This document shows positions 35,168 to 44,635 of a stretch of 64,000 nucleotides of DNA, piece after piece. The translations under genes were made by a program, and so were the position numbers. Under the pieces are notes generated by a model. That model was not told the origin of the DNA. It searched no databases and saw nothing but the letters and a program-made list of their open reading frames with translations. Location: the NCBI RefSeq assembly GCF_001545075.1, contig NZ_FCOB02000003.1, positions 265,648-329,647 on the forward strand, read 5' to 3'. Source of the DNA: Caballeronia ptereochthonis. Lineage in GTDB: Bacteria; Pseudomonadota; Gammaproteobacteria; Burkholderiales; Burkholderiaceae. Each line of letters opens with the position of its first letter. Within the stretch, counting starts at the first letter, position 1.

Positions 35168-36034
35168 TTAGGCGGCGCGATCGCCGCGCAGCGGTAGCGG
35201 CGGCATTTGCGTGATGTGCGTATCCGGAGCCACCCGCCGTACAACGGGCGTGTCCGGCGTAGGATATCCCGCTTCTTCGAAGGTCGCTATGATCGCGCGA
35301 TTGGTGTCGAAATAGACCTGCCAGTAGCTTTCTGTGTTGGTGTACGGCCGCACGCAGAGTAGCGGTCCTTCCGGTGTGAAGGAGAGCACTTCGACGTCCG
35401 GCGCGGGCGATGCCGTGACGTTTGGGATTCTCGCGACCGCAGCTTTTAGTCGCGCGATTGCATCGAGTACATCGACGCCATTCGCGACTTTTGCGGTCAA
35501 CTCAACTCGCCGATGCGGCAGCAAGCTGAAGTTCAAGATTGTGTCGGAAAATATCTTGTTGTTGCCGACAATCGCCGCGACGTTGTCGGGCGTGGTGATC
35601 GTCGTGCCGAACAGGCCGAGTTCGGTGACGGTGCCTGTGACGCCGCCGGCCGTTACGAAGTCTCCCACTTTGAACGGCCGTAGCACCTGCATGAACACGC
35701 CCGCCGCAAAGTGCGCCAACAGTCCTCCCCATGCGGTGCCGATCGCAAGGCCCAGGCCAGCGAGCAGCGCAGCGAAGGAGGTGGTCTGAACCCCGAAGAT
35801 CTGAAGGATCGCGAGAACGAGCAGCAGATTGAGAATGACGCCGAGGATCGAGCCGAGGTAGTGCGCGAGCGTGGGATCGACTCGGCCGTTGCGTGCAAGG
35901 AGTTTCCGCAACGCGCGAATGACGAGATTAATGAGCCAGCGGCCGACGATCCACACTGCGATGGCGCCGAGCAGCATGATCGCGAAATCGACGCCACGCG
36001 TCATGATGAAAGCACGTACGGTCTCGAGGTTCAT
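35168..36034 (-). CDS. MscS-type mechanosensitive ion channel
   Basis: 288 residues; ATG 36034 with GGAG six bases upstream. Three membrane helices are present (FAIMLLGAIAVWIVGRWLIN, LGSILGVILNLLLVLAILQI, pore helix FAALLAGLGLAIGTAWGGLL then AHFAAGVFMQVLRPF). The cytosolic beta domain follows (KVGDFVTAGGVTGTVTELGL, FGTTITTPDN), then the alpha/beta C-terminal domain. Length and motifs equal E. coli MscS (286 residues). It releases solutes on hypo-osmotic shock. Confidence 0.93.
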   Translation of the reverse strand: MNLETVRAFIMTRGVDFAIMLLGAIAVWIVGRWLINLVIRALRKLLARNGRVDPTLAHYLGSILGVILNLLLVLAILQIFGVQTTSFAALLAGLGLAIGTAWGGLLAHFAAGVFMQVLRPFKVGDFVTAGGVTGTVTELGLFGTTITTPDNVAAIVGNNKIFSDTILNFSLLPHRRVELTAKVANGVDVLDAIARLKAAVARIPNVTASPAPDVEVLSFTPEGPLLCVRPYTNTESYWQVYFDTNRAIIATFEEAGYPTPDTPVVRRVAPDTHITQMPPLPLRGDRAA

Positions 36035-36328
36035 GTCTCGCTCCCGTTCTTCGTTCAGCGACAAAGCTGGGTGAGGCCCGTAACCGTTATAGGCGACTCG
36101 CCGCATGGCCGCAAGCCGATTCCGGGCCGCGGTATCGCCGCGCCTCCGTGGCTCGAGGACGTCTCGCCAATTCGAGCAGACCACGAACGAGCGCATGCTT
36201 AAATGCTATGCGAAGGGCATGGAGGAACTTTTGGTCACCCTACGCTCCGATCCGTCAGCGCTGGTCACTCAGCAACGCCGCGAACCGCGGATTGCCCGGG
36301 CGAGAGGGGCAGCGGCACGAAACACGGC
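36035..36328. other. Intergenic, nothing recognised
   Basis: No gene or obvious regulatory structure between the MscS start and the small glycine/cysteine-rich remnant. Confidence 0.4.
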
Positions 36329-36483
36329 CTAGTTCAATAGCGCGCAGCCGCCACCTTGCCCCATAGCCGCGCCCACCGCCCCGCCTGCGTCTTTTCCGAA
36401 GGTGTTGTAGCAACAATCAAGCGCCCAACCGCCGCCGTTACACGGCGCTGCGCATAAGCTTGGCGCTGGTGCTTACGTTTCAT
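36329..36483 (-). pseudogene. Remnant of a small Gly/Cys-rich protein
   Basis: A minus-strand frame ends LCAAPCNGGGWALDCCYNTF GKDAGGAVGAAMGQ and a short GGGCALLN tail before TAG at 36329. Its Gly-zipper-like GGAVGAAMGQGGG and paired cysteines look like a real exported small protein. The ATG at 36483 with upstream GGGGAG opens in a different frame; one base is missing within the first few codons. Probably a frameshifted gene of about 50 codons. Confidence 0.35.
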
Positions 36484-36654
36484 GGCAAAGCGCTCCCCAC
36501 AGATCTGATGCTGTCTGGCTGCAAAAACTGACTGCTAGCCTCATAGGCCAGAAAATCAGTCGCAGCAAGACGGCGGCGACACGGTGGAGGAGGTGGAAAA
36601 CCCCGTAGATTTGCTGTTCAATTTTTTCAATATACCTAGATCTCGGCTTCGTCA

Positions 36655-36830
36655 ACACCTTCACGCCGCGCTCGATAACGGAGATTGACGATGCGCGAAA
36701 CCGTGGCAAACGGCACCTGCTGCGCCAGCATCGGCACCAGCGCGTCGAACAACAACGTGAAGCTGCCGACTTGGCCGTCCCGATCCGGTTTGGCCAGCCG
36801 TACCGAAAGATCCGGGGCGTCAATGGATTA
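36655..36830 (-). mobile_element. Transposase remnant, possibly ISL3-like
   Basis: In one minus-strand frame about 30 codons read SFTLLFDALVPMLAQQVPFA TVSRIVNL, similar to the ISL3-family segment (FTLLFEALV) that precedes the DDE domain. Just upstream, another frame gives IFRYGWPNRIGTAKSAAS, a phrase echoed at 39585-39650 (IFRYGWSIRIRSDKSAAT). These are short, frame-broken debris. Confidence 0.35.
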
Positions 36831-36964
36831 ACGGCGCTGCTGCGCCGTCCATCACGGATGGGGTCGAGACGACCGTCGGCATAAGGCATCGCTTTTAACC
36901 TCTTCAGTGGCGGCACCGTGATATCGTCGCCGACCACTGGCAAAATGGCAAAACGACGACGTGT

Positions 36965-37885
36965 TCAATACACCGCCGCTGCCCCTGCTGGACGATGCTT
37001 AAAGCGTCGATGTACCCAGTAATACTGTTCCGGGCAATCCAAAATCTGTTCTTCAAGAAACGCATTCATGCGGCGAGCGTCCACCGCGTCGTTCTCGGAT
37101 GGAAAGTCGTCGAACGGTTCGAAAACGGTCAACTTATATCCTCGGTAATTGGGCAACACTTTAGTCACGAAAGGTACGACCCGCGCATGCCCGAGCCGCG
37201 CAAGTCGCGAAACCGAAGTGAGCGTGCAAGCCGGGACGCCGAAGAATGGAACAAAAACAGAGTTGTCAATGCCGTGGTCCATGTCCGCTGCGAGCATCAC
37301 GGGTTTGCCTGCGCGCAACAGTCCCACGATCTTTCTCGCACTGGTCGAGCGTTCAATCATTTCTGCGCCGAACCTGCCGCGTTGTCGCCTGGCCAGGTCG
37401 CACAAGCGTGCATTCGACATGCGCGTGTATAAAGAAGCAGCAGGCAGGCGAGTCGAGTAAAGGATGCAGCCAACCTCGATTGCGACGAAATGAAAACCCA
37501 TAAAAATGGTAGGCGGCGCATCCTTGTCGTGAAGATCAATTTTGCTGTCGATCTCGACGTGCTTGTTCAGCGATTGCGCGCTACCGAACCACTGAATGCC
37601 TCGCTCGAGATAGCTCCGCACCACGTGGCGGAAGTGGTTCCGCGCAAGATCATCGTATTCGGGTTCTGTCTTGTCGGGGAAACAGAGACGCAGATTGACC
37701 AGGACGATGCGTTTGCGTCGACTTGGAAGCACATACAAAGCTGCCCCGATCGCGCTGCCCAACCTGGCGACCAGCCCGTAAGGAAGCAGAGACAGTCCTC
37801 GTAGCAGTGCGACGGTCAGAGCAAAGCCAAGTTGGTCCAAAAGTCTCTCTCCTGATGCGATCGAACGCCGAAAGCGAACTTGCAT
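36965..37885 (-). CDS. LpxL/HtrB-like lysophospholipid acyltransferase
   Basis: 306 residues from ATG 37885. An N-terminal hydrophobic region (LLDQLGFALTVALLRGLSLL) is followed by the family signature YVLPSRRKRIVLVNLRLCFP, where the NLRLCFP segment is typical of LpxL/LpxM. The catalytic H(X)4E motif is FMGFHFVAIEVG. MLAADMDHGIDNSVFVPFFG corresponds to the QD-containing loop. The C-terminal QYYWVHRRFKHRP is canonical. It transfers a secondary acyl chain to lipid A (or another lipid acceptor) at the inner-membrane cytosolic face. It stands alone here, without lipid A biosynthesis genes. Confidence 0.88.
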   Translation of the reverse strand: MQVRFRRSIASGERLLDQLGFALTVALLRGLSLLPYGLVARLGSAIGAALYVLPSRRKRIVLVNLRLCFPDKTEPEYDDLARNHFRHVVRSYLERGIQWFGSAQSLNKHVEIDSKIDLHDKDAPPTIFMGFHFVAIEVGCILYSTRLPAASLYTRMSNARLCDLARRQRGRFGAEMIERSTSARKIVGLLRAGKPVMLAADMDHGIDNSVFVPFFGVPACTLTSVSRLARLGHARVVPFVTKVLPNYRGYKLTVFEPFDDFPSENDAVDARRMNAFLEEQILDCPEQYYWVHRRFKHRPAGAAAVY

Positions 37886-38213
37886 ATCGACGTCTACACA
37901 ATTCCACTGCCGACTGACAGATCCGCCTTGGTCCAGAACGACAACGCGGAAGATTTGGCGACCGTGGTGCTTCCTTTCGACTGCGCTAACCGGCGGGCCC
38001 TGCGTTCGAACGGCCCGCGAGGCGGCAGACCAGCGTGGCGATGGGCCGATGCCAGCCGAGGTGAGCACGGACGACGTGCTGGATCACAAGAATGGTCCCT
38101 GCTCACACTGACGGCAGCAGACTCAAGGCATTCGGCATAAGAGTCAGAGGCCGAGGCATCCCTATCCAAAGCTGTACCTTCGCAACGCACGTAGATGTGC
38201 TTGCGGCGCTTCG

Positions 38214-38417
38214 CTAAGGGCCGAGCGTCCTGCCTATGGCGAGATCACCGGCGGCCGGCGCATCCGCCAGCGGCGGAATTGACGCCACCGTAGCCGGGGG
38301 AGATGGCGGTATTGAGGCCTTGAGCAGATACCCACTCGACGTGAGGAAAATCGCAAGCAACAGAACGGCGACCATAATGTTTACCCTGTACGTGTTGCCA
38401 GCGACGGGTTGGTACAC
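38214..38417 (-). CDS. Possible small single-pass membrane protein
   Basis: Up to 67 residues; the GTG at 38417 is weakly supported and an internal ATG gives MVAVLLLAIFLTSSGYLLKA. One membrane helix is followed by a Pro/Ala-rich tail (SIPPSPPATVASIPPLADAP). No family was recognised. It may be a small membrane protein or chance; the surrounding 37886-38213 has no gene. Confidence 0.35.
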   Translation of the reverse strand: MYQPVAGNTYRVNIMVAVLLLAIFLTSSGYLLKASIPPSPPATVASIPPLADAPAAGDLAIGRTLGP

Positions 38418-38657
38418 GTGATCTGGAGCGGTTGAATACGGCCACGGAAGGTCATTCCTCTCTAAGAAGCGGTTTCATAAAGGCTGCTGATCTCTCAGAA
38501 GAGTGTTCCAGCAGATCGTTCAACGCGACCCGACAGTGAATGCGAACTTGGCAGACGGCCACGCAGCGCGGCAACGACATCAGCGAATCCCGAATAGTGC
38601 TTGACACCCGAGGTTGATGTCGAGACACGACTGAGGCGGGCGTGTGGAACACGTTTT

Positions 38658-38930
38658 TTACTGGCCCACGCGCTGATGAGCTGCCGCGACCGCAATGTCG
38701 CGCTTTTTCTTCGCTTCGGCTTTCTTATGGTCATACACCTTTTTTGCCGTGGCGACCTCCCGGTCATATTCCCGGTCCGCCGCGGCAACCTGCTGGTGCA
38801 TCCTCACTATCTCGTCGGGATGTTCAGTGGCCGTAGATCCGCTCGCTCCAGAGTTGTTTTGCGCCTGTGCGCCCGACAGGGGCGCCAGCACCAGCGCAGC
38901 GCTGACTAGCAATGCAACCGCGTTCTTCAT
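38658..38930 (-). CDS. Small exported coiled-coil protein
   Basis: 90 residues; GGGAGG lies five to six bases before ATG 38930. A signal peptide (MKNAVALLVSAALVLAPLSG, AQA) is followed by a short Ser/Asn linker and a continuous charged helix rich in Ala, Lys and Glu (VAAADREYDREVATAKKVYD HKKAEAKKKRD). A periplasmic coiled coil is expected. No known family was recognised. Confidence 0.65.
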   Translation of the reverse strand: MKNAVALLVSAALVLAPLSGAQAQNNSGASGSTATEHPDEIVRMHQQVAAADREYDREVATAKKVYDHKKAEAKKKRDIAVAAAHQRVGQ

Positions 38931-39016
38931 GAAGCACCTCCCATTTTGATACCTGCGTCGCAGTCCACTATGAACACTTGCAGGCTCAGGTCCCGTTCGC
39001 CAGGACGCCAGCTGTA

Positions 39017-39244
39017 TCAGGAATTGTCGCTACCTGCTGCCAAGCCAATGTAACGCGCGCCGGCATTCGTCAGCGACATCTCGCGAGTGGTGCGGTCGAT
39101 CGGACGCGTTCCAAGGTGGGTTTCGAGTAAGGCAATAGCCCGACTAACCGGCGCATTTGAGACGTTGAGTTCACGAGCAACGCAGCGGAGACTCTCCGTC
39201 TCCGCTACGCGCACGAAGACACGCATCGCCCGGATCGTGCTCAT
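39017..39244 (-). pseudogene. LysR-family regulator, N-terminal fragment
   Basis: 75 residues: MSTIRAMRVFVRVAETESLR, then ELNVSNAPVSRAIALLETHL and TREMSLTNAGARYI, a complete LysR winged-helix domain followed by premature termination (LAAGSDNS). The effector domain is absent from 38931-39016. Whether the DNA-binding stub is expressed is unclear. Confidence 0.7.
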
Positions 39245-39682
39245 CTTATCGTCCTCATACGCCGCGTTGTCCCGACAACCACCGGAGCGCGCACTCAGAA
39301 AAGCGGGAGCGCGAAGCGAATACGGAGCGTTATCGCAATTCTGTACGCTTATTAGATATTCCTTTTCAAGCCGATTGTCACCCGCTATTCCAGCGGCTCG
39401 CCCAGTTTTCTTCCGGCATTGCAGTAAATGTTACGGTGCGCAACCCTTCACATCATTCAGGAAGGTCGTTCCTGTCTCGTCGCGCAAACGATTAGGCAAG
39501 CTCGGATTCGGGAAGCACTGGAAGTCTCTGCGTGGCGCCTCGAACCACAACGTAGTGCGGGTGCCGGGAGTGCCTTTTGCAGGATCTTCCGATACGGCTG
39601 GTCGATCCGGATTAGGTCCGACAAGTCGGCGGCGACACGTAATTTTTTCCAAAACGAGTGCTATGTGAAATTCACGCGGGGG
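39245..39682. other. Intergenic with transposase-like debris
   Basis: No intact gene. At 39585-39650, plus strand, one frame reads IFRYGWSIRIRSDKSAATRN, a phrase related to one at 36770-36830 and likely mobile-element debris. Confidence 0.35.
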
Positions 39683-40717
39683 TCAAGGCGGCTCATGACC
39701 CAGCCATCGATACTGCACCGCCAACGAGATCGCCTCGTAGTCACCGCCGGCCCGCACGATTAGGCCTTTAGACGCCGCCAGCTTTGCTGACCAGTTACGC
39801 GTAATGGGTATCGACAAAGTAGCGCCGTATCGTACGTTGTTCTGCCGATCATCGTTCGCGACGCCATTTATCGTGGTGGCGCCACCGGTATAAAAGCCTA
39901 AGTCTACGGCGAGCCAAAGTCCGGGCCTGAAAGTGTATCCGCCGTGAAGCTGGAGTACAGGCATAGGCGCCTGGCTTCGGTGGGCGCTGCCCAAGAACTC
40001 AGTGTTCTCGGTAAATAGCCAGACGCCGAGCGCCGCCTCGGCGAACCAGTTTTCGATCGGCTGGGAGATACCGAACTCGGGTTTTAATGCCCATCGGTTG
40101 GCGCCTACATTGATGAGGCGGCTCGGTTGATATTGGCCAGTCGGTGCGACGACCACCAGGCTTGCGCCGACTATCGTTTGCGGTGCTCGACGGGCAAATT
40201 CCTCCGGCGTGAGCGCCGGTCCTCCGAGCAAATCTACGGCAAACCGCACTCGCACATCGCCCAGTCCCGCACGATGCACCTGATTCGGTGCATCGAAGAC
40301 CCTGCCAGATACATCGCCGCTTACGAGCGGCACAGCGAATCCGACTGATGCGGTACGGCCACCCAGGTTGAACACACGCGCGTATCCGAGGCCAAACGCG
40401 TTGATGGTTGCATGTATGTCGGTAACCGGGAGCGACGGGTCCGTAAGGACCTGACCAGTGAAGCGGGTGTAGCCGGCCACAAGAAAGTTGGTGCCTGTGG
40501 GTGCGGCGGAGTACGCCCGCGGCTCAAGCTCCTGGGCATCGGAATCCGCTACAGACAGCAGCAGCGCCAGTGCGACCGAGAGGCGCGCCAACGCGACGGT
40601 GAACGCGATGCGTTTCGTCGCGTACCGGAGGCATCGCAAATCCACGATACGCGCAAAATAGAAGGCTGAATGCACGGAAGGAGCAGTCTCTTCGAATCCG
40701 TCTTTTATGTCACGCAT
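39683..40717 (-). CDS. Outer-membrane protein, phenol-degradation MetA-pathway type
   Basis: 344 residues from ATG 40717; the signal peptide is preceded by an unusually long N-region, so a later start is possible (hydrophobic part VALARLSVALALLLSVADSD). The mature part is beta-rich: TGTNFLVAGYTRFTGQVLTD, RVFNLGGRTASVGFAVPLVS, TIVGASLVVVAPTGQYQPSR, NRWALKPEFGISQPIENWFA, FRPGLWLAVDLGFYTGG. The APTGQYxxxRLINVGxNRW block is the hallmark of the Phenol_MetA_deg outer-membrane family, often linked to uptake of hydrophobic compounds. No catabolic partner is adjacent. Confidence 0.8.
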   Translation of the reverse strand: MRDIKDGFEETAPSVHSAFYFARIVDLRCLRYATKRIAFTVALARLSVALALLLSVADSDAQELEPRAYSAAPTGTNFLVAGYTRFTGQVLTDPSLPVTDIHATINAFGLGYARVFNLGGRTASVGFAVPLVSGDVSGRVFDAPNQVHRAGLGDVRVRFAVDLLGGPALTPEEFARRAPQTIVGASLVVVAPTGQYQPSRLINVGANRWALKPEFGISQPIENWFAEAALGVWLFTENTEFLGSAHRSQAPMPVLQLHGGYTFRPGLWLAVDLGFYTGGATTINGVANDDRQNNVRYGATLSIPITRNWSAKLAASKGLIVRAGGDYEAISLAVQYRWLGHEPP

Positions 40718-42031
40718 GCGGAACTCGGATGACACCTCACGCCGCACGGCGGCTGGCAGTGTCGACGCGCCGCGTCACCGGAGTGAGCCGTCCATCGAGA
40801 GGCACATTGTCTTCAGAGCTTCAAACCCGGCCGTTCGTCTGGATAGGCAACTGCCGGTCGCACAACAGGTCGCAGTTCCAAGCGGCTTCCGCCGGCGTTT
40901 GGGATACGAAAAAGACAAGAACGAGCTTTTCTGCCCTTACTCTTCACGTTCGACACGCTATGAGCAGCAGCACGTGTCGCACGATCAGCGTTTCCCCTGG
41001 GAAGCCCTCTTTAATGGCATCTCGCGTTCGCTGTTCGCAGTCTCTTAACGCAGCTTGTACGTCGCCGAAATATCGCCCAAGCCACTTCGCTAGGTCGCTT
41101 GCGCTCCAGAGACTTGGCTTTCGTCAAGCTTTTTAGTGACTGCCGTCGCGCGAAACCCATCAAGCACAATTACCTGGGGCGGGTGATGGCGCTCTGCCTG
41201 GGGGTCGATGACCGTCTTATATGGCAGCACTTCGACTCGCGGTGCAAATCGGACGGCATAGAGGTCGATTGAGCACACCTGACGAATCCTGCCATGAAAG
41301 CGCTCAGTTGTCCGTGCGGAAACTATCGCGACATCCTGAAGCGCGAATCCCATTCGATGACGCCAACTGCGTCGACCCGCCGCGGTCGCGGTGTCCGCAG
41401 AGAAAGATAGCCAATCAATGGGGAAATGCGCCCAGCCATACTGCGAGCTTCCACAAAGCGAGCACGCACAATATTCCGACGATTGTGGCAATGAGAATTT
41501 GTCGCTTGCAGGCAATCGGGTCGCCTAAGTGATGCCGCTCAGGTACGTGTATCAGTCGCATTTTGGCCACCTCAATTGTGAGCCGCCGCATTCCAATACT
41601 AGCACGTGGAAACCGTCTGACGGTTCCGTTTGGGGATCAAAAGATTGAGCAAGAACAGCAAAGCTAAATGGACTTATCACATTGAAAGGGCCCGAATCAG
41701 CGAATTGATCGCCTTTGTCAATTCTGCCGAACGACCGTGTATCTCGGCTCCATGACACGCTGATATGTGCACGCAAATTGCATCGTTAGAAGGACCGCGA
41801 GCGTGCACTACGAGCCAAACGACGCGAAGAGGTCGAAGGCATCGACCGGCTCCGCAACTGCGTTCCCGCGCGCAAGGCTCGTTTGTACCTAACTGCTGCG
41901 TACGATTAGACGCTCCGACCCCGCGAATCCGTGGGCCACGCAGTTTTCCATGCTATCTGCGCCGCGCGGCATGCGCAGCAACCGTTCGCGCTCCAGCGGC
42001 TTGAGGTCCGGCGACGATCGGAGCACACGCA
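40718..42031. other. Long gene-poor stretch
   Basis: No intact gene was recognised in 1.3 kb. On the minus strand at 40950-41120 a protein-like frame (DLAKWLGRYFGDVQAALRDC ... EGFPGETLIVRHVLLLIACR) ends with a stop but has no start codon, suggesting the 3' end of a lost gene. ORFs at 41090-41515 (minus) and 41765-42004 (plus) match nothing. Confidence 0.4.
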
Positions 42032-42493
42032 ATGACCGAACCTCTCTATCTCGATGACCCGAAGATTGGCCTGCAATTTGAATCGCCGACCTTCACCGTT
42101 ACCGGGGGCGACATCCGGCGCTTCGCATTGGAGTTCGATCCGCAGCCATTCCATCTTGACGGGAACGAAGCGAAGATATCCATCTTCGGCGGTCTGGCCG
42201 CGAGCGACTGGCATACCGCCGCGATCACGATGCGTCTGCTCACCTCGGGCGGGTTGCCGCTTGCGGGCGGCATTATTGGCATGGGCGTGGAAATCAACTG
42301 GCTCAAGCAGGTCCGCCCGGGCGATGTACTTCGCGTCGTCAGTACGGTGCAAGACATCAAGCGTTCAAAATCGAAGCGTCAAGGTGTGGTGACGGTGATG
42401 TCGGAGACGCAAGACAAATTCGGTGAGGTCGCTCAGCGCCTCCTCTCGAAGCTGCTCGTCACGGCACGCGAGACTGAAGCCTCGTCCAACTGA
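42032..42493 (+). CDS. MaoC-like hot-dog-fold dehydratase
   Basis: 153 residues. A single MaoC/hydratase-2 type hot-dog domain: an early FTVTGGDIRRFALEFDPQPF H motif supplies the catalytic Asp and His (FDPQPFH), followed by IFGGLAASDWHTAAITMRLL and IGMGVEINWLKQVRPGDVLR. In most relatives the second motif is ASGWH or SGWH; here it is ASDWH. It would hydrate enoyl-CoA or similar acyl-CoA substrates. It is isolated, with no beta-oxidation genes beside it. Confidence 0.85.
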   Translation: MTEPLYLDDPKIGLQFESPTFTVTGGDIRRFALEFDPQPFHLDGNEAKISIFGGLAASDWHTAAITMRLLTSGGLPLAGGIIGMGVEINWLKQVRPGDVLRVVSTVQDIKRSKSKRQGVVTVMSETQDKFGEVAQRLLSKLLVTARETEASSN

Positions 42494-42963
42494 TCCCAGC
42501 GCCCCACGGCGCGTCAATCTCTTCCCCGGACAAACCGAGCCACGCGTCGAGCACCCGCGCCGTATGCGCGCCGACCCTCGCAGCGCTAGATCAAGGCCTC
42601 TGCTTGGCGGCGGCCATTCCTGCGACACGAAAGCCCGAGCTCTGCTCAGCGACGGGGTAACCGCAACGGGTCGCCAGTTTTCGCTTGTCCACGTTCAAGC
42701 TTCGCATCGATGGTCGCTGTCTGATGTTAAGCGGCCACTTGAACGTCAGCTTGACGGCGTCAGCGAACGTCCCTTCTTGGCCGGGTTGAGGCAGTGCCAC
42801 CGGCAATTTGCTCGCCGGAAACCGGCCATTGAGCGGGGCGGACGGGATCCTCGCTATTCAAATTGGATGGCGACCTCGACCGGCGGCTCGTGGCCGAGAC
42901 GAGTCTTCGGTCGAAAACCGCATCTCTTCGCGTTATCAAAACGCAAATGCCCTCGGCTGGTGT
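42494..42963. repeat. Intergenic stretch with degenerate repeat motifs
   Basis: No gene. At 42705-42865 it contains TAAGCGGCCACTTGAACGTC, CGTCCCTTCTTGGCCGG, ACCGGCCATTGAGCGG and similar words that recur in other gaps (43960-44110, 47940-48250, 59345-59560). It is a degenerate member of the intergenic repeat family. Confidence 0.45.
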
Positions 42964-43695
42964 CTATTCCGGAAGGACCTGTATGGTCAACCATACAGTT
43001 GATCGTCGAGCGGCATCGGCGCGCGTCGACGCCATGCCCCACAGCCTCAGCGTGCCGTTGAACGTTACGCCCATATGCAGTTCGGGTGAGAACAGGGGAC
43101 CCGTGTACGCCATTGGACAGATTTGGCGGTCATTGTTCGCGGCTGGCATCTGGCTGTTGAAGTCGACAACGATGTAGGCGAGCGTCGACATCTCGCCCGG
43201 AGTCTCGGTCTGGAAACCGCCCTCGAGAAGACGGCTGACGGGGTGGCCTACGGGAACCGCATGCCGAAGTAGTACAGCGGACCCGGAAGATGTCGCAGTG
43301 TAAAAATACCCACACTGGACCTCGCGAATGCTGCCACCCAGTGTCAAGTTGCCCACGCCCTGCGGGCTGCCGGCATACAGTTTGACCAAAAACGCGTGAG
43401 AGCCGATTACCGCCGTTGAAAAGTCGCCCGGAAACAATCCCGACGGGCTCAAGACCGGTTGCGAAGAGCCGGGGGTCAAGTCCAGCACCTCCCAGCTGAG
43501 GTGTGGCGACGCCAGCGAGTCTGTTGTCGCCGAAAGAACAGAAATATTCGGCGCTGCGACTCGGGCGTTCAGCATGGTACCCGGACCGCCACAGCTAGCC
43601 AGAAAAAGCGTTCCAAGGGAAAGAATCCATGCAAGCCGTGACAGTGACAGGGCCCCTCCCTTCAACTGCACCTTCCACTCATAGAAAGCACGCAT
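42964..43695 (-). CDS. Lipoprotein of unknown function
   Basis: 243 residues. A signal with lipobox LASC (about residue 35: LSLGTLFLASCGGPG) follows a basic leader, so a start internal to the leader (for example the Leu/Ser segment) is possible. The mature protein is predicted beta-rich (HLSWEVLDLTPGSSQPVLSP, VIGSHAFLVKLYAGSPQGVG, MSTLAYIVVDFNSQMPAANN). A single Cys pair (VQCGYF, RQICPM) may form a disulfide. No family was recognised. Confidence 0.65.
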   Translation of the reverse strand: MRAFYEWKVQLKGGALSLSRLAWILSLGTLFLASCGGPGTMLNARVAAPNISVLSATTDSLASPHLSWEVLDLTPGSSQPVLSPSGLFPGDFSTAVIGSHAFLVKLYAGSPQGVGNLTLGGSIREVQCGYFYTATSSGSAVLLRHAVPVGHPVSRLLEGGFQTETPGEMSTLAYIVVDFNSQMPAANNDRQICPMAYTGPLFSPELHMGVTFNGTLRLWGMASTRADAARRSTVWLTIQVLPE

Positions 43696-43719
43696 CCTGA
43701 AGTTATAGACGGCGCACTG

Positions 43720-44019
43720 ATGCCTGACAAGTTCGCTCCCTTGCCTTCCTCGATGGATGTTGGCGCCGGCGCCAAAATGAACCAGTTGGCAACTGGTCGA
43801 TGCTTCGGGCGACGAGTTCGCGAATACCGCCTGTTCTATGATGAGATTGACATAGAGACCCCGGACGGTCAGTTGAAACTCGGCATCCGGATCGAAATGG
43901 AGTCAGCGACAACGCATTCGCGCTCTTGCTTGTACTGGCGTCCACGGGGCGTTAGCGCCTGTTCGATTTTTCTGAGACCGGTCATTCAAAATTGGCCAAG
44001 TACTGAAAGGCTCAAATGA
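43720..44019 (+). CDS. Doubtful short ORF, possibly truncated
   Basis: 99 codons. The middle part (KMNQLATGRCFGRRVREYRL, DEIDIETPDGQLKLGIRIEM) looks protein-like, while the end runs into repeat sequence from about 43965. It might be the 5' part of a lost gene. No family or clear ribosome-binding site. Confidence 0.25.
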   Translation: MPDKFAPLPSSMDVGAGAKMNQLATGRCFGRRVREYRLFYDEIDIETPDGQLKLGIRIEMESATTHSRSCLYWRPRGVSACSIFLRPVIQNWPSTERLK

Positions 44020-44635
44020 CCGGACTGGCCGACAAGCAACGTTTCAACATTGCCAACTAATGGCCGGTTCCCGAGCGGAGTCGACGCCTGAATGTCTGAG
44101 CGAAGTTGCTCGCGATTGACGCTACACCGCTGCCGCTTACCGCGGAACAGGACGCGGAAGTAAGACACTACATAAAGGAATGCGGCGTGGCCTGTCGTGG
44201 GATACGTCGGATTGAACGCGATGCTCAAAGACATGCTGCAGCCCCCAAGTGACGGCAACGACGAATTCGATGGCTCCGGCAGACGAAACGAAAATTGCCG
44301 CTGAGCGCGCAATGGCGTCAACGGTTTCGTCCGGCCGGGCTGCGGCCGTCGCCATTGACGGCCGACCCGTAGTCGACGGTTGGCCTGATGTCAGCCCAGC
44401 GGCAGCTCGCAATCCACAACCATCATTCGTGGCATCGTCGCAGGGCCGGCTATTCATCGGTGCCAAAGCTCAGCACCTGTTCCCAGGCGAAGTGCGGGCG
44501 CTTGATCTGCTGACGACGGTGTTCACCGAACGCGGAATATGCAACGACGAGACGTTCACGCGGGAAACCGTATGAACTGAAAACTGGGTGATCTTGCCTA
44601 TATCGTCCCTGCTCAGGGGTTGCGGTGGGTAGTCC
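44020..44635. other. Repeat-bearing gap with a doubtful ORF
   Basis: 43965-44110 carries degenerate repeat words (ACCGGTCATTCAAAATTGGCC, then AAATGACCGGACTGGCCGAC). A plus-strand frame (44249-44575) ends with protein-like sequence (GRLFIGAKAQHLFPGEVRAL) but its first half is low complexity. It is not called as a gene. Confidence 0.3.

Noticed and set aside
41090..41515. Minus-strand ORF with several Cys near its start
   Set aside because: A competing plus-strand frame exists over the same bases and neither has a family or start signal.
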